DNA of 27,047 nucleotides from Dietzia timorensis (GCF_020742175.1 NZ_DYXM01000041.1:1-27047); one strand, 5' to 3'. Positions 7,002 through 15,633 are shown, counted from the stretch's first letter. Numbers and translations are program-made. Notes: generated by a model from the letters alone, not told the origin.

Positions 7002-8224
7002 GCACCGCCGATAACGCGCCCACGCGACAGGCCAACCCGTTCCGGCCGGGCTTCGGCCGGATGCCCCCGATCGTCGCGGGGCGCGATATCCATATCGGCC
7101 GGATCACCGACGCGATGGTCGACGGCGGCGGCGAACACTTCCTGCTGCGCGGGCACCGCGGCATGGGCAAGACCGTCCTGCTCAGTCTCGCGGTCGACGC
7201 GGCACTCGAGCAGGGCTGGCTCCCCTTATCGACGACAGCGTCCTCGACTCTTGTAGAGAAGCTCGTGCACACCGAAATCCCCGAGATGCTTCGCGCGCTC
7301 GAAGGCGGAAAGAGCGAACGGGCGCAGGTCACCGGCGTGCAGATCGCCTCGGTTGGCCAGATCTCGACGACGCGCACGAAAATTCATCCGAGCAAGCCGA
7401 CGCTCGAATCCCGGCTGCGCGAGCTCGTCGACACCGCATCCGCTGCGACCGGCCGCACCACCGGTGTGGTGCTCACGGTCGACGAAATGCATCGCCAGGC
7501 GCTCGACGATCTCGCCGAGATCGCCGCGGTCACCCAAACGCTCACCCGCGACAACTTCCCCATCGTCTTCGTCGGTGCCGGGCTGCCGCCGAACGTCCAC
7601 GCCCTCCTCGAGGAGCCGCGCACGACGTTCCTGCGCCGCGCGCAGTCCATCGAGCTCGGCCCGCTCGGTCTACCGGACACCCGCACGGCGCTGCTCGATC
7701 CATTTTATGACGCCGGACGCCGCGTTTCCGAAGACGCCGCCGATCTCGCCACCCAGGTGACCCAGGCCAACCCGCACCTCATCCAGCTCTTCGGCCGCGA
7801 ACTGTGGGATTCGGTTGCTGAGCGGGAGTCGGGCGCCGCCGCGCCGATCGACGTCGATGACGTGACCACTGCGATCCCGCGTTTCCGCGAGCATATGCGC
7901 CAGCAACTGCACTGGACGGCGCTCAAGGGGCTCACCGAACGCCAGAGCGAATACCTCACCGCAGCCGCCGAATTCGACCTTCCCACCGAGGCGAGAACCG
8001 TGCGCGAGCGCCTCGGCTGGACCGAACAGACGGCGAACAACACGCTCACCGCGCTCGTGTCTGCCGGCGTCATGTACCGGCCGCAACACGGCCGGCTCGA
8101 TTTCGCGGTCCCCTACCTGCAGGAACACGTGCGCACGGAGGGTACGTCGATCCCCGATCTCGCGCCGATCCATAAGCCACCGCGGCACTCGGAGATCGCG
8201 AAGCTTCTCTTCCCCGGCTCCTGA
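6998..8224 (+). CDS. AAA/ORC-like ATPase with C-terminal winged helix
   Basis: 408 residues. The P-loop GHRGMGKT is at 52-59, Walker B VVLTVDEMH at about 157-165, and a sensor-1-like FVGAGLP at about 191-197. The tail from about 310 (TERQSEYLTAAA..., RERLGWTEQTANNTLTALVSAG) reads as a winged helix-turn-helix. This is the arrangement of AAA_16/archaeal-type ATPases and STAND-like regulators, and the broad family is common in actinobacteria without an assigned role. The start is ATG 6998, with GGGAGG 7 nt upstream, overlapping the stop of a 17-codon frame. No transmembrane segment or effector domain is fused, and no obvious partner lies beside it. It could bind DNA, sense a ligand or serve as a phage-defence component, but nothing here decides. 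Confidence 0.8.
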   Translation: MSTADNAPTRQANPFRPGFGRMPPIVAGRDIHIGRITDAMVDGGGEHFLLRGHRGMGKTVLLSLAVDAALEQGWLPLSTTASSTLVEKLVHTEIPEMLRALEGGKSERAQVTGVQIASVGQISTTRTKIHPSKPTLESRLRELVDTASAATGRTTGVVLTVDEMHRQALDDLAEIAAVTQTLTRDNFPIVFVGAGLPPNVHALLEEPRTTFLRRAQSIELGPLGLPDTRTALLDPFYDAGRRVSEDAADLATQVTQANPHLIQLFGRELWDSVAERESGAAAPIDVDDVTTAIPRFREHMRQQLHWTALKGLTERQSEYLTAAAEFDLPTEARTVRERLGWTEQTANNTLTALVSAGVMYRPQHGRLDFAVPYLQEHVRTEGTSIPDLAPIHKPPRHSEIAKLLFPGS

Positions 8225-8307
8225 GCCTGGTGGCCCCGTCGTTTTCAGCGCCTAATCGTTCACCGAAACGTCCCTCGTCGTTTCCGGAGTCGTACCCCGG
8301 CGGTGTG

Positions 8308-8319
8308 CACTATGGAGCT
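8308..8319 (+). promoter_or_regulatory. -10 element of leaderless M23 peptidase gene
   Basis: CACTAT (8308-8313), identical to the hexamer before mug, lies 6 nt before GTG 8320. The earlier in-frame GTG at 8230 has no ribosome site and would add a low-complexity Ser/Pro-rich stretch that looks untranslated. Confidence 0.5.
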
Positions 8320-8964
8320 GTGCCACTTTCCTCCGCCGATCCCCTCGTTTTGTCGTATCCGTTCACCGGGCGCTGGCTCGCCCGGAACAGCCCCGCGCGC
8401 CGAGTCCCGAGCCACGGCACGGATCTCATGGGCTCGACGTACGCGATAGATTTCGTCGCCGTCGGGGAGGATCACCGGGGCGCCCCGTTGTCCCTCGGCG
8501 CGGCGCTCGGCACCGAGCCGCCGGAGAAGTTCGTCGGCTTTGGCGCGCAGATCAACGCGCCGATCGCCGGCCGGATCGTCGAATCGTATGACGGCGCACA
8601 GGACCATGTCGCTAGGCGGTCCCAGCTCACCCTCGTGCCTTATCTACTCACCCAGGCGCAGCGATTGCGCGAGGGCGTACATGGCCTGGCCGGCAACTAT
8701 GTGGTCATCGATATTTCCGGGGAGGGCCCGTTCGTTCTGCTCGCGCATTTGCAGCGCGGCAGTGTGTGCGTGCGCGATGGTGATTTCGTCGAGCCCGGGC
8801 AGCAGGTCGCGCGCTGCGGCAACTCGGGCAACAGCACGCAGCCGCACCTGCATCTTCAGGTCACCGATTCCACCGACTGGCGCCACGCGAACGGGCTCCC
8901 TATCGCGTTTCGCCACCCTGGAGCCCCGGCGCTGCCGGCGGAATCGGAAATCGTCGACGTCTGA
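8320..8964 (+). CDS. M23-family (LytM/LasA-type) metallopeptidase-like protein
   Basis: 214 residues from GTG 8320. The fold is that of M23 zinc peptidases, which usually cleave peptidoglycan peptide bridges. SHGTDLMGSTYAIDF supplies the first zinc ligands (His and a later Asp), VLLAHLQRGSV has the catalytic His, and TQPHLHLQVT has the final HxH. INAPIAGRIVE and GDFVEPGQQVARCGNSGNS are typical M23 strands. Unlike secreted homologues it shows no signal peptide, lipobox or membrane anchor from either possible start, so location is uncertain. Cytosolic, non-classical export, or a different substrate are all open. It is followed by a very stable hairpin and converges on the desaturase gene. Confidence 0.8.
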   Translation: MPLSSADPLVLSYPFTGRWLARNSPARRVPSHGTDLMGSTYAIDFVAVGEDHRGAPLSLGAALGTEPPEKFVGFGAQINAPIAGRIVESYDGAQDHVARRSQLTLVPYLLTQAQRLREGVHGLAGNYVVIDISGEGPFVLLAHLQRGSVCVRDGDFVEPGQQVARCGNSGNSTQPHLHLQVTDSTDWRHANGLPIAFRHPGAPALPAESEIVDV

Positions 8965-8988
8965 GCCCCGTGGGCCCAGACGTCGACG
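8952..8988. terminator. Strong bidirectional hairpin between convergent genes
   Basis: CGTCGACGTCTG (8952-8963) and CAGACGTCGACG (8977-8988) are perfect 12-bp arms. Inside them GCCC/GGGC (8965-8968, 8972-8975) extends the stem to a 3-nt loop after one A/C mismatch. It overlaps the M23 stop codon (8962-8964) and ends 22 nt before the desaturase stop. There is no T-tract on either strand, as is frequent for actinobacterial hairpin terminators. Confidence 0.75.
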
Positions 8989-9010
8989 GTAGAGCGATTT
9001 CGGACGGCTG

Positions 9011-10252
9011 CTAGTTCGCCGCGCGGACCGGCGCGTTCTTTAGCTCGCGGAGCGCGGTGCGCAGGCCACGCCGCTTACCGGTGGCCGGGTCGACTCCGAA
9101 GTGCGAGTTCATGCCCTCGAGGATCGCGAACCGGAGCTCGGAAGCGGTCTCCGGCGCATCGTCGGAGGTGGCCTTGAGCATGGCGTTGGGCACTGCCAGC
9201 TTCGCGATCGTGCGGAACGACTGCCAGTACTGGTTCATCAGCGAACCGGTCGTGTACGGGAGGTCGTAGCGTTCGCAGATGTCGCGCACCCGAACCGCGA
9301 TCTCCTCGTACCGGTTGCTCGGCAGGTCCGGGTACATGTGGTGCTCGATCTGGTGGCTGAGGTTTCCGCTCATGAGCCGCATCACCGGGCCGGCGTGGAA
9401 GTTGGCTGAACCGAGCATTTGACGCAGGTACCAACGTGCCTGATCTTCGTCCTCGTATTCCTCCATGGTGAACTTCTCCGCGCCGTCGGGGAAGTGCCCA
9501 CAGAAGATCACCATGTACGACCAGTAATTGCGGATGATGTTGGAGGTGAAGTTCGCCGTGATCGTGCTCTTCCAGTTCGGTCCGGCGAGCACGGGAAAGA
9601 TGAGGTAGTCCTTCGCGGCCTGCTTGCCGACCTTCTGGCCGATGATGCGCAGGTCCTTGAACGCCTGACGCCAGGTCTTCTTCTTTTCGCGCAGCTTTGC
9701 GACCTCGACGTGATGCAGCGCTACGCCGACCTCGAAGAACGTTCCGAGAAGCAGGTTGTAGAAGGTGTTGCCGACGTTCCACCATTCCCACGGCTGATCG
9801 CGAGTGACCCGCAAGATGCCGTACCCGACGTCGTCGTCCATCCCGACGATATTGGTGTACTTGTGGTGGACGAAGTTGTGCGAGTGCTTCCACTGCACGC
9901 TGGGGCAGGTGTTGTCCCATTCCCACGACATCGAGTGGATCTCCGGGTCGTTCATCCAGTCCCACTGGCCATGCATCACGTTGTGCCCGAGCTCCATATT
10001 TTCGAGGATCTTGGCCACGGAAAGCATCGCCGTACCGGCGAGCCATGCCGGCTTGTAGTTACTGAAGAACAGGCTCGCACGGCCGGCGGCGGCGAGGCCG
10101 CGCTGCCAGGCGATCACCCGGCGCACGTACTGGGCATCTTTCTCGCCCCGGCTCTCCTCGATGTCCTTGCGGATCTGTGCGAGCTCGGCGCCGAGGTTTT
10201 CGATGTCCTCTTCGGTGAGATGAGCATATTCGTCGATATCGGTGATGGCCAT
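9011..10252 (-). CDS. desA3: DesA3-type membrane acyl-CoA delta-9 desaturase
   Basis: 413 residues of the membrane di-iron fatty-acid desaturase family. The three histidine boxes are present: HNVMH (90-94), HSHNFVHH (123-130) and HQIEHH (about 300-305). Two hydrophobic spans are expected, at about 60-85 and in the region after 220. In M. tuberculosis the DesA3 protein introduces a cis-9 double bond into stearoyl-CoA with electrons from the reductase Rv3230c, and the gene here directly follows such a reductase gene. The start is ATG 10252, because AGGAGG lies 6 nt upstream. An in-frame ATG at 10297 would overlap the reductase coding region. The reductase stop codon abuts the ribosome site, so translation is probably coupled. 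Product: oleate-type acyl groups for membrane lipids and storage. Confidence 0.9.
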   Translation of the reverse strand: MAITDIDEYAHLTEEDIENLGAELAQIRKDIEESRGEKDAQYVRRVIAWQRGLAAAGRASLFFSNYKPAWLAGTAMLSVAKILENMELGHNVMHGQWDWMNDPEIHSMSWEWDNTCPSVQWKHSHNFVHHKYTNIVGMDDDVGYGILRVTRDQPWEWWNVGNTFYNLLLGTFFEVGVALHHVEVAKLREKKKTWRQAFKDLRIIGQKVGKQAAKDYLIFPVLAGPNWKSTITANFTSNIIRNYWSYMVIFCGHFPDGAEKFTMEEYEDEDQARWYLRQMLGSANFHAGPVMRLMSGNLSHQIEHHMYPDLPSNRYEEIAVRVRDICERYDLPYTTGSLMNQYWQSFRTIAKLAVPNAMLKATSDDAPETASELRFAILEGMNSHFGVDPATGKRRGLRTALRELKNAPVRAAN

Positions 10253-10262
10253 ATGGTGCCTC

Positions 10263-11375
10263 CTAGTGATCGATGGTGCATTCGCCGGATACGGCACTGA
10301 TACAGGTCTGGATTCGTTCGCCCTCGCGGCGCTCTTCGCCGGTACGCAAGTCCCGGACGTATCCGCTCGCGAGTTGGACTACGCAGGTTTGGCAGATCCC
10401 CATTCGACAACCAAAGGGAAGCTGGATTCCGAGCTCTTCGCCCGCTTCGAGGATCGTGGTCGCCCCGTCGAGAGTCACGGACTTATCGGAGACCGAGAAG
10501 GTCAGTGTGCCTCCCTCGCCGCCGTGGTCCGTGCGGGCGATGGTGAATCTTTCGACGTGGAGTTGGTCGGCGCAGCCCGCTTTCTCGAACTCGCTTTCCA
10601 TGTCGTCGAGTAGCGCCACCGGGCCGCAAGCCCAGCATTCGCGTTCGCGCCAATCCGGGGCCGCGTCGTCGAGGCGAGCCACATCGAACTTGCCCATGGA
10701 ACGGGTGAGCTGAAGGACCAGCGTGTACCCACCTGGCGCCTCCTCCAGCGCCTCCAGCTCCTCGCGGAAGATGACATCTTCGCGGGTCGGGGCGGAGTGA
10801 ATGTGGACGATGTCGGGGAGATCGCCACGGTCGGCTAGCCACCGGAGCATGCCGATCACCGGCGTGATGCCGCTTCCCGCGGTCACGAAGAGGATCTTGT
10901 CTGGCACCGGTTCGGGAAGATGGAAATCCCCTTTCGGCGCGGCGAGCCGGATGATCGTTCCCGGAGCGACGCCGTCGACCAGGTGGGAAGACAAGAAACC
11001 GTCCGGGTTCGCCTTCACCGTGATCGAGATGATCTTGTCGTTCGACTCCCCCAGCGAGGTGAGCGAGTAGGAACGCCAATGCCACCGCCCTCCGATCTGC
11101 ACCCCGATCCCGACATATTGGCCGGGGGTGTAACTGACCGGAAAGCCCCAACCCGCGCGGATCGTCACCGTCGCGGTGTCTTCGGTTTCCTTCTCGACGC
11201 TGACGACGCGGCCCCGCAGTTCTCGGGCCGACCACAGCGGATTGACGAGGCCGAGATAGTCATCCGGGAGCAGAGGCGTCGTGGCGCGCGCGGCGAGGCC
11301 GCGCACGACATTCATGCCCTTACGGTTGGAGCCGACGCCGGCGGCCGGCCGCTTGCTCCAGTTCACAAAATCCAT
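10263..11375 (-). CDS. Flavin/2Fe-2S ferredoxin reductase for the desaturase (Rv3230c-like)
   Basis: 370 residues in the order FAD-binding barrel, NAD(P)-binding domain, plant-type 2Fe-2S domain. FAD: RSYSLTS near residue 120. Nicotinamide: FVTAGSGITPVIGMLRWL near 180 and CWACGPVALLDDME near 265. Iron-sulphur: cysteines at about 323, 328, 331 and 358 in the CRMGICQTC...C pattern. It passes electrons from NADPH (or NADH) to the desaturase encoded 10 nt downstream. The start ATG 11375 has AAAGGAG 5 nt upstream. Its leader contains a large inverted repeat that probably controls the pair. Homology with the M. tuberculosis DesA3 reductase is from memory of the family, while the domain order is read from the sequence. 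Confidence 0.92.
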   Translation of the reverse strand: MDFVNWSKRPAAGVGSNRKGMNVVRGLAARATTPLLPDDYLGLVNPLWSARELRGRVVSVEKETEDTATVTIRAGWGFPVSYTPGQYVGIGVQIGGRWHWRSYSLTSLGESNDKIISITVKANPDGFLSSHLVDGVAPGTIIRLAAPKGDFHLPEPVPDKILFVTAGSGITPVIGMLRWLADRGDLPDIVHIHSAPTREDVIFREELEALEEAPGGYTLVLQLTRSMGKFDVARLDDAAPDWRERECWACGPVALLDDMESEFEKAGCADQLHVERFTIARTDHGGEGGTLTFSVSDKSVTLDGATTILEAGEELGIQLPFGCRMGICQTCVVQLASGYVRDLRTGEERREGERIQTCISAVSGECTIDH

Positions 11376-11412
11376 GTCTCTCCTTTGGTCCGGCCACCAT
11401 TAAGCTTGACAA

Positions 11413-11459
11413 AACATAGCTCACCGTCCAACTGTGACATTTGTAACACGGGACGGTGA
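11413..11459 (-). promoter_or_regulatory. desA3 operon promoter with nested inverted repeats
   Basis: TCACCGTCC (11421-11429) and GGACGGTGA (11451-11459) are perfect 9-bp arms 21 nt apart. Almost concentric with them lies TGTGACA-TT-TGTAACA (11433-11448), seven-base arms with one mismatch. On the minus strand a -10-like TATGTT (11418-11413) follows directly, so the repeats cover the -35 region. A lipid-responsive TetR-type operator is the natural guess. The regulator is not encoded next to it. Confidence 0.55.
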
Positions 11460-11518
11460 ACTTAAGGAATGTCAGCCCCTTTGGCAACTTGTCCAGGAGT
11501 TTCGCCGTCGATTCGGGG

Positions 11519-12181
11519 TCAGGCTTCGATCTTGATGCCGAGATGGGCGGCGAACGCTTCGACCATCAGTGCGACCTGTTCCGGCGACATCGTCGTCCCG
11601 GAAAGGTCTGCCGCATTTCGCACAGCAAGGACCTCGAGTCCCCGGAGATCAACATGGGAACGCTCTGAATGTGCGAGGTCCAGTTCGGTGACCGCGCATT
11701 CGCGGAACCGCACTCTGGTGAGGTGGGAATCCGCGAGATCGAACTCCCCCAGCTTGCATCCGACGAATTCGACGTCACGGAGCCGCGAACCTCTGAGGTT
11801 GATCCACTCGATCTTGCATTCGGTGAAGCGAACCGAGCGCAGAGACGACTCCACCACGTCGATCGCCCCGAATCTGCACCCCTCGAAATCCACGGCTTCC
11901 AGCGAGGAGCCCGCGAGGTTGAGGGTCGGCGCGTTGAGCCCCCTGATTCGGGTGTCGAGGGCGCGAACGTCCGAGAATTTCGCGCCGTCCGCCGTCATTC
12001 CCGTTAATTCGCAGCCGTCGAAGTTCGCCGCCTCCAGGTCGACTCCCGAGATGTCGGCCCCGGAGAACCGGAGGTCCAGATAGTCACCTCCGGCGCCGAG
12101 TTCCGCAGCGTCGGCGTCCGTAAGCTCCCCCAGCGACAGGGGTTTGATCACCGGAGGCTTCGTCGGTGTCGTACGCGCCAT
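11519..12181 (-). CDS. Pentapeptide-repeat protein
   Basis: 220 residues. From about 35 to 190 the sequence runs in five-residue steps with a central Leu/Phe/Val and alanine, aspartate or cysteine flanks (examples: DISGVDLEAANFDGCELTG, INLRGSRLRDVEFVGCKLG). This implies a right-handed quadrilateral beta-helix. The C-terminal 25 residues leave the repeat (MSPEQVALMVEAFAAHLG) and form a helix that may mediate dimerisation, as in MfpA-like DNA mimics. Whether it protects gyrase cannot be told. The start ATG 12181 has GAAGGAG 8 nt upstream. The gene follows the VWA gene by 50 nt on the same strand and may be the last member of that transcript. Confidence 0.85.
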   Translation of the reverse strand: MARTTPTKPPVIKPLSLGELTDADAAELGAGGDYLDLRFSGADISGVDLEAANFDGCELTGMTADGAKFSDVRALDTRIRGLNAPTLNLAGSSLEAVDFEGCRFGAIDVVESSLRSVRFTECKIEWINLRGSRLRDVEFVGCKLGEFDLADSHLTRVRFRECAVTELDLAHSERSHVDLRGLEVLAVRNAADLSGTTMSPEQVALMVEAFAAHLGIKIEA

Positions 12182-12231
12182 GGGCTGGGCTCCTTCTTCG
12201 CGGGCGTGTTCGGTTCTCGTCCCGATGTCCG

Positions 12232-14226
12232 CTAGTCGATGTCTCCGAAATCAGTGCCGAAGCGGGAGCTGAGGAACTCCCCGACCACTGCGGCGCCGAG
12301 GTCGTCGAGATCGGGCGCGACGACGGTGCCGCTCACGCGGCGGGCCATCGCGTCGAGGAATCGCGCGAGCCCCGGATTTTCGCCGAGCCGGAAGAACGTG
12401 ACCTGGGCTCCGAAGCGCGCGATCTTGTCGAGCTCGGCGACCGTCGCTGCAATCGTCTCGCGCGCCGGAGGGTAGGAGAACCACGGCTCGCCTCCCGGTT
12501 CCAGGTGCGCGGTCGGTTCGCCGTCGGTGACGACGAGCAGCACCGGCTGCATCGTCGGGTGTTTGCGAAAGTACTGCCCGGCGAGCAGCAGCGCATGGTG
12601 GAGGTTCGTGCCCTGTTCGTACTCGATGTCTCGTTCGAGTAGCTCGCCGATTTCCACCCGCTGTGCGTACCTCCCGAACGAGATGAGCTCAAGGTCGTCG
12701 CCGCGAAATCTCGTGCTCACGAGATGGTGAAGCGCGAGCGCGGTGCGCTTCATCGGCACCCAGCGCCCCTCCATGACCATCGAGAAAGAGGTGTCCACAA
12801 GCAGCACGACCGCCGCCTGTGTCCGGGCCTCTGTCTCGCTTACCTCGATGTCTGACGGCGCAAGCCGGAGCCCTTCGCGCGGATCCCCGCCCTCGCCTGC
12901 GGTGCGCGTGATCGCGTTGGAAATGGTGCGCGGCACGTTCCACGACTCGGTGTCCCCGAACTGCCAAGGCCTACTCGCGCCGGTCTGTTCGCCCGCGGCT
13001 CCCGACGACCTCGTGTCGCGAGTGCCGGTGCGCCCGGACAGTCGCGTTGCCGCGTCGCGCAGCAGTGACTTCCCGAGTTTGCGCATCGCCGCCGGCGACA
13101 GGCGCAGGTCTCCCTCGGCATTGCGGCGCAGGTAGCCGGAGTTCTGCATCGATTTCTCGAGATCGGCGAGTGTGCGTGCGCTCACCGCCGCCTCGCGGCC
13201 GAGGTGCCGTTCGAGCGCATCGATATCCAGCTCGGACAGCGGTGACTCCGAGCTCCAGTCGCCGAGTTGATCGGATAGCGCGTCGAGTTCGCCGAGCTCT
13301 GCCATCACCGACGTCCCTTCGCCGTAGCCGACCTGGTCGTCGCCGGTGAATTCCTCCGCGCCGTCCCAGTCCTCGTCCGGGCGAAGTCGGCGAAGGTTCT
13401 CATCGAGCGCGGACAGCTGGTTCTGGATGTCCGCCGATCCGAAGGCCTGCGCCGACAGGTTCATCAGCTCGTTGCGCTGCTCCTCGCTCATCGACTGCAG
13501 CATGCGCTGCGCGGCTGCAGAGCGTTGCGCCAGCACGTCGATGAGCTCGTCCACGTCGTTCGGGTTCTCCGGGAAGTAGTCGCCGTACCGTGACATGAAG
13601 TCGGCGAATTCCTCGTCGGTGTCCTCCCCGCGGGCGTGATGTTCGAGCAGCTCGTTGAGGTCTTCGAGCATCTCTGTGACGGCTTCGCGCTCGGATTCGC
13701 CCGCGTTTTCCAGCGCGCGCTTCATCCCCGCGAAGCGCGACTCGAGTGCCTCGCGGCCGAGGAGATCCTGAATCTGCTTGTACGTCTCATGCGCGTCGGA
13801 CGAGGCCCAATCGTATTCGGCGAGGCCGGCCACCTTCCCGGCCGTGGATTCGGGGAGATTCTCGATCGTCATCTCCCGCAGCGTGCGGTCGGTGGGATCC
13901 ATGCGTGCGTCGCGGGCGAGTTGGCTTCGTTCGGCGAGTAAGGCCTTGTCCAGCAGCTTGGACACCTCGTCGAGGGTTCCGCCGAGTTGGTGGCGACGCA
14001 GCAATTCGCGGCGCCGCTGTTGCACTCGACCGGAAAGGTCGTCGAGCCCCAGCTGCTCGCGCCCACCGCGGCGGAGGAATTCGCGCAGCGCCTGCTTTGG
14101 CGAGTACCCGCTCATCACACCTTCGGACACCGCGTCGAGTGCCTCGCCGAGGTCTAGCGGCGGTGCAAGCGGGTCGGGACCGCCGAGGTAGCGGCCGTAT
14201 CGTGCTGGTCTTTCTGGCCTGGCCAT
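12232..14226 (-). CDS. VWA-domain protein, partner of the MoxR/Mg-chelatase-like ATPase
   Basis: 664 residues. The C-terminal 190 residues form a von Willebrand A domain with a complete MIDAS: DTSFSM (about 476-481), the Thr in GTNLHHAL, and the Asp in VVTDGEPT. The long N-terminal part is acidic, helical and glutamate-rich (EEFADFMSRYGDYFPENPND and similar), with many ESLS/ERHLG-type helices and no membrane segment. The pair resembles, from memory, M. tuberculosis Rv0958-Rv0959, and more broadly the MoxR-VWA and BchI-BchD chaperone systems that insert metals or remodel complexes. The start ATG 14226 lies 5 nt after the ATPase stop, with only a weak ribosome site, so coupling is likely. The client protein is unknown. 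Confidence 0.87.
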   Translation of the reverse strand: MARPERPARYGRYLGGPDPLAPPLDLGEALDAVSEGVMSGYSPKQALREFLRRGGREQLGLDDLSGRVQQRRRELLRRHQLGGTLDEVSKLLDKALLAERSQLARDARMDPTDRTLREMTIENLPESTAGKVAGLAEYDWASSDAHETYKQIQDLLGREALESRFAGMKRALENAGESEREAVTEMLEDLNELLEHHARGEDTDEEFADFMSRYGDYFPENPNDVDELIDVLAQRSAAAQRMLQSMSEEQRNELMNLSAQAFGSADIQNQLSALDENLRRLRPDEDWDGAEEFTGDDQVGYGEGTSVMAELGELDALSDQLGDWSSESPLSELDIDALERHLGREAAVSARTLADLEKSMQNSGYLRRNAEGDLRLSPAAMRKLGKSLLRDAATRLSGRTGTRDTRSSGAAGEQTGASRPWQFGDTESWNVPRTISNAITRTAGEGGDPREGLRLAPSDIEVSETEARTQAAVVLLVDTSFSMVMEGRWVPMKRTALALHHLVSTRFRGDDLELISFGRYAQRVEIGELLERDIEYEQGTNLHHALLLAGQYFRKHPTMQPVLLVVTDGEPTAHLEPGGEPWFSYPPARETIAATVAELDKIARFGAQVTFFRLGENPGLARFLDAMARRVSGTVVAPDLDDLGAAVVGEFLSSRFGTDFGDID

Positions 14227-14231
14227 CGCCG

Positions 14232-15620
14232 CTATCCGTATACCGTCTGGCCGTCGCCGGAGTCCTTCGACAACCGCTGTGCCAGGTAGAGGCCTTCGAG
14301 AGCGAGCTCGATCGCGCCGGCCTTTTCACCCTCGTTCTTCGCGCCGAGACGATTGGCGATCTCCTCATAAAGTCCCGGCTCCTCGAGCTCGGGAAGGGAA
14401 TCGAGGAACTCGCGCGCCGTCACCGATCCACCGGTGGTGATCAGAAGCGAGCCATCGAACGCGTCGACGAGCGGCCCCAGGTCGAGCCCAGCGAAATGTT
14501 CGCGCACGGTCTCCGCCGTGGCGATGCGCAGCAGATGCACGAGGGTTTCGGTCTCCCGCCCCTCCTCACCGGGCTCGAATTCGATCTTGCCGGCGAGCAC
14601 GTCGAGCGCGGACTCGGTATCCACCAACCGGGCCACCGCCTCGTCGGTCCGCCGGACGGCCGCACGGCGGCGCGCGGAAGCGGCGACGGTCTCGGCTCCT
14701 GCGATCGCGAAACGCGCGGACACCCCGGCCGCCTGGTTAACGGCCGGCGACTCGCGCAGCCCTCGGGTGAAGCGCGCGAGGATCTCAAGTAGCACCTCCG
14801 GTACCTGCGCGCTGAGTTCCGCCTCCTGACGAATGACCGCGATCTCGTCTTCGATCTCAAGCGGGTAGTGCGTACGGATCTCCGCGCCGAAACGGTCCTT
14901 GAGCGGGGTGATGATGCGTCCGCGGTTCGTGTAGTCCTCCGGGTTCGCCGAGGCGACGACGAGCACGTCGAGCGGCAGCCGGAGCACGTAGCCGCGGATC
15001 TGCACGTCCCGTTCCTCCATCACGTTGAGCAGGGCGACCTGAATCCGTTCGGCGAGATCCGGAAGCTCGTTGAGCGCGACGATCCCGCGGTTCGCGCGCG
15101 GGATGAGCCCGTAGTGGATGGTCTCCGGATCGCCGAGGCGGCGTCCCTCGGCGACGCGCATCGGGTCGACGTCGCCGATCATGTCGGCGACCGAGGTGTC
15201 CGGGGTCGAAAGCTTTTCCACATACCGCTCGGAGCGGTGACGCCATTCGACGGCGAGCGAGTCGCCCTCGGTCTCGGCGCGGGCGATCGACGCGGCCGTG
15301 ATCGGCTCGAACGGGCTCTCGCCGAGCTCCGACCCCGCGATCACCGGTGCCCACTCGTCGAGCAGCCCGACGAGCGAGCGCAGCAGGCGGGTCTTGCCCT
15401 GCCCGCGCTCACCGAGCAGCACGATGTCGTGTCCGGCGATGATCGCCCTCTCCACCTGCGGCACGACCGTGCGGGAAAATCCGTGCATACCGGGCCACGG
15501 ATCCCGGCCCGCGCCAAGCTCGGTGAGGAGATTCTCGCGCATCTCCTCGCGCAGTCCCTTTGCCGCGTACCCCGCGGCACGCAGCTCTCCAAACGTCGAA
15601 ATCAGTGGCTTTTCACTCAC
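14232..15620 (-). CDS. MoxR/Mg-chelatase-type AAA+ ATPase
   Basis: 462 residues from GTG 15620. The Walker A GERGQGKT is at about 70-77. IVALNELPDLAERIQ occupies the Walker B place, with Asn-Glu instead of Asp-Glu, as is normal in this branch. Sensor 1 is ASANPEDYTNRGR, LKDRFGAEIRTHYP carries the arginine finger, and the C-terminal lid region is helical. Such ATPases act with a VWA partner, encoded immediately downstream. The start is chosen as GTG 15620, preceded 7 nt upstream by a TACCGT -10 element. An in-frame ATG at 15650 has neither ribosome site nor -10 near it. A terminator-like hairpin (15676-15710) isolates it from the upstream genes on the same strand. Confidence 0.87.
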   Translation of the reverse strand: MSEKPLISTFGELRAAGYAAKGLREEMRENLLTELGAGRDPWPGMHGFSRTVVPQVERAIIAGHDIVLLGERGQGKTRLLRSLVGLLDEWAPVIAGSELGESPFEPITAASIARAETEGDSLAVEWRHRSERYVEKLSTPDTSVADMIGDVDPMRVAEGRRLGDPETIHYGLIPRANRGIVALNELPDLAERIQVALLNVMEERDVQIRGYVLRLPLDVLVVASANPEDYTNRGRIITPLKDRFGAEIRTHYPLEIEDEIAVIRQEAELSAQVPEVLLEILARFTRGLRESPAVNQAAGVSARFAIAGAETVAASARRRAAVRRTDEAVARLVDTESALDVLAGKIEFEPGEEGRETETLVHLLRIATAETVREHFAGLDLGPLVDAFDGSLLITTGGSVTAREFLDSLPELEEPGLYEEIANRLGAKNEGEKAGAIELALEGLYLAQRLSKDSGDGQTVYG

Positions 15621-15633
15621 GCCGCCCACGGTA
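15621..15633 (-). promoter_or_regulatory. -10 element of the leaderless ATPase gene
   Basis: On the minus strand TACCGT (15633-15628) is followed by 7 nt and GTG at 15620. This spacing is repeated at several other genes in the window. Confidence 0.55.

Noticed and set aside
8230..8319. GTG 8230 as start of the M23 gene
   Set aside because: There is no ribosome site, and a -10 element with correct spacing sits before GTG 8320. The added residues are low-complexity. It is not excluded by direct data.
11456..11668. 70-residue open frame after the desaturase operator
   Set aside because: It has no ribosome site, and most of it is antisense to the pentapeptide gene.
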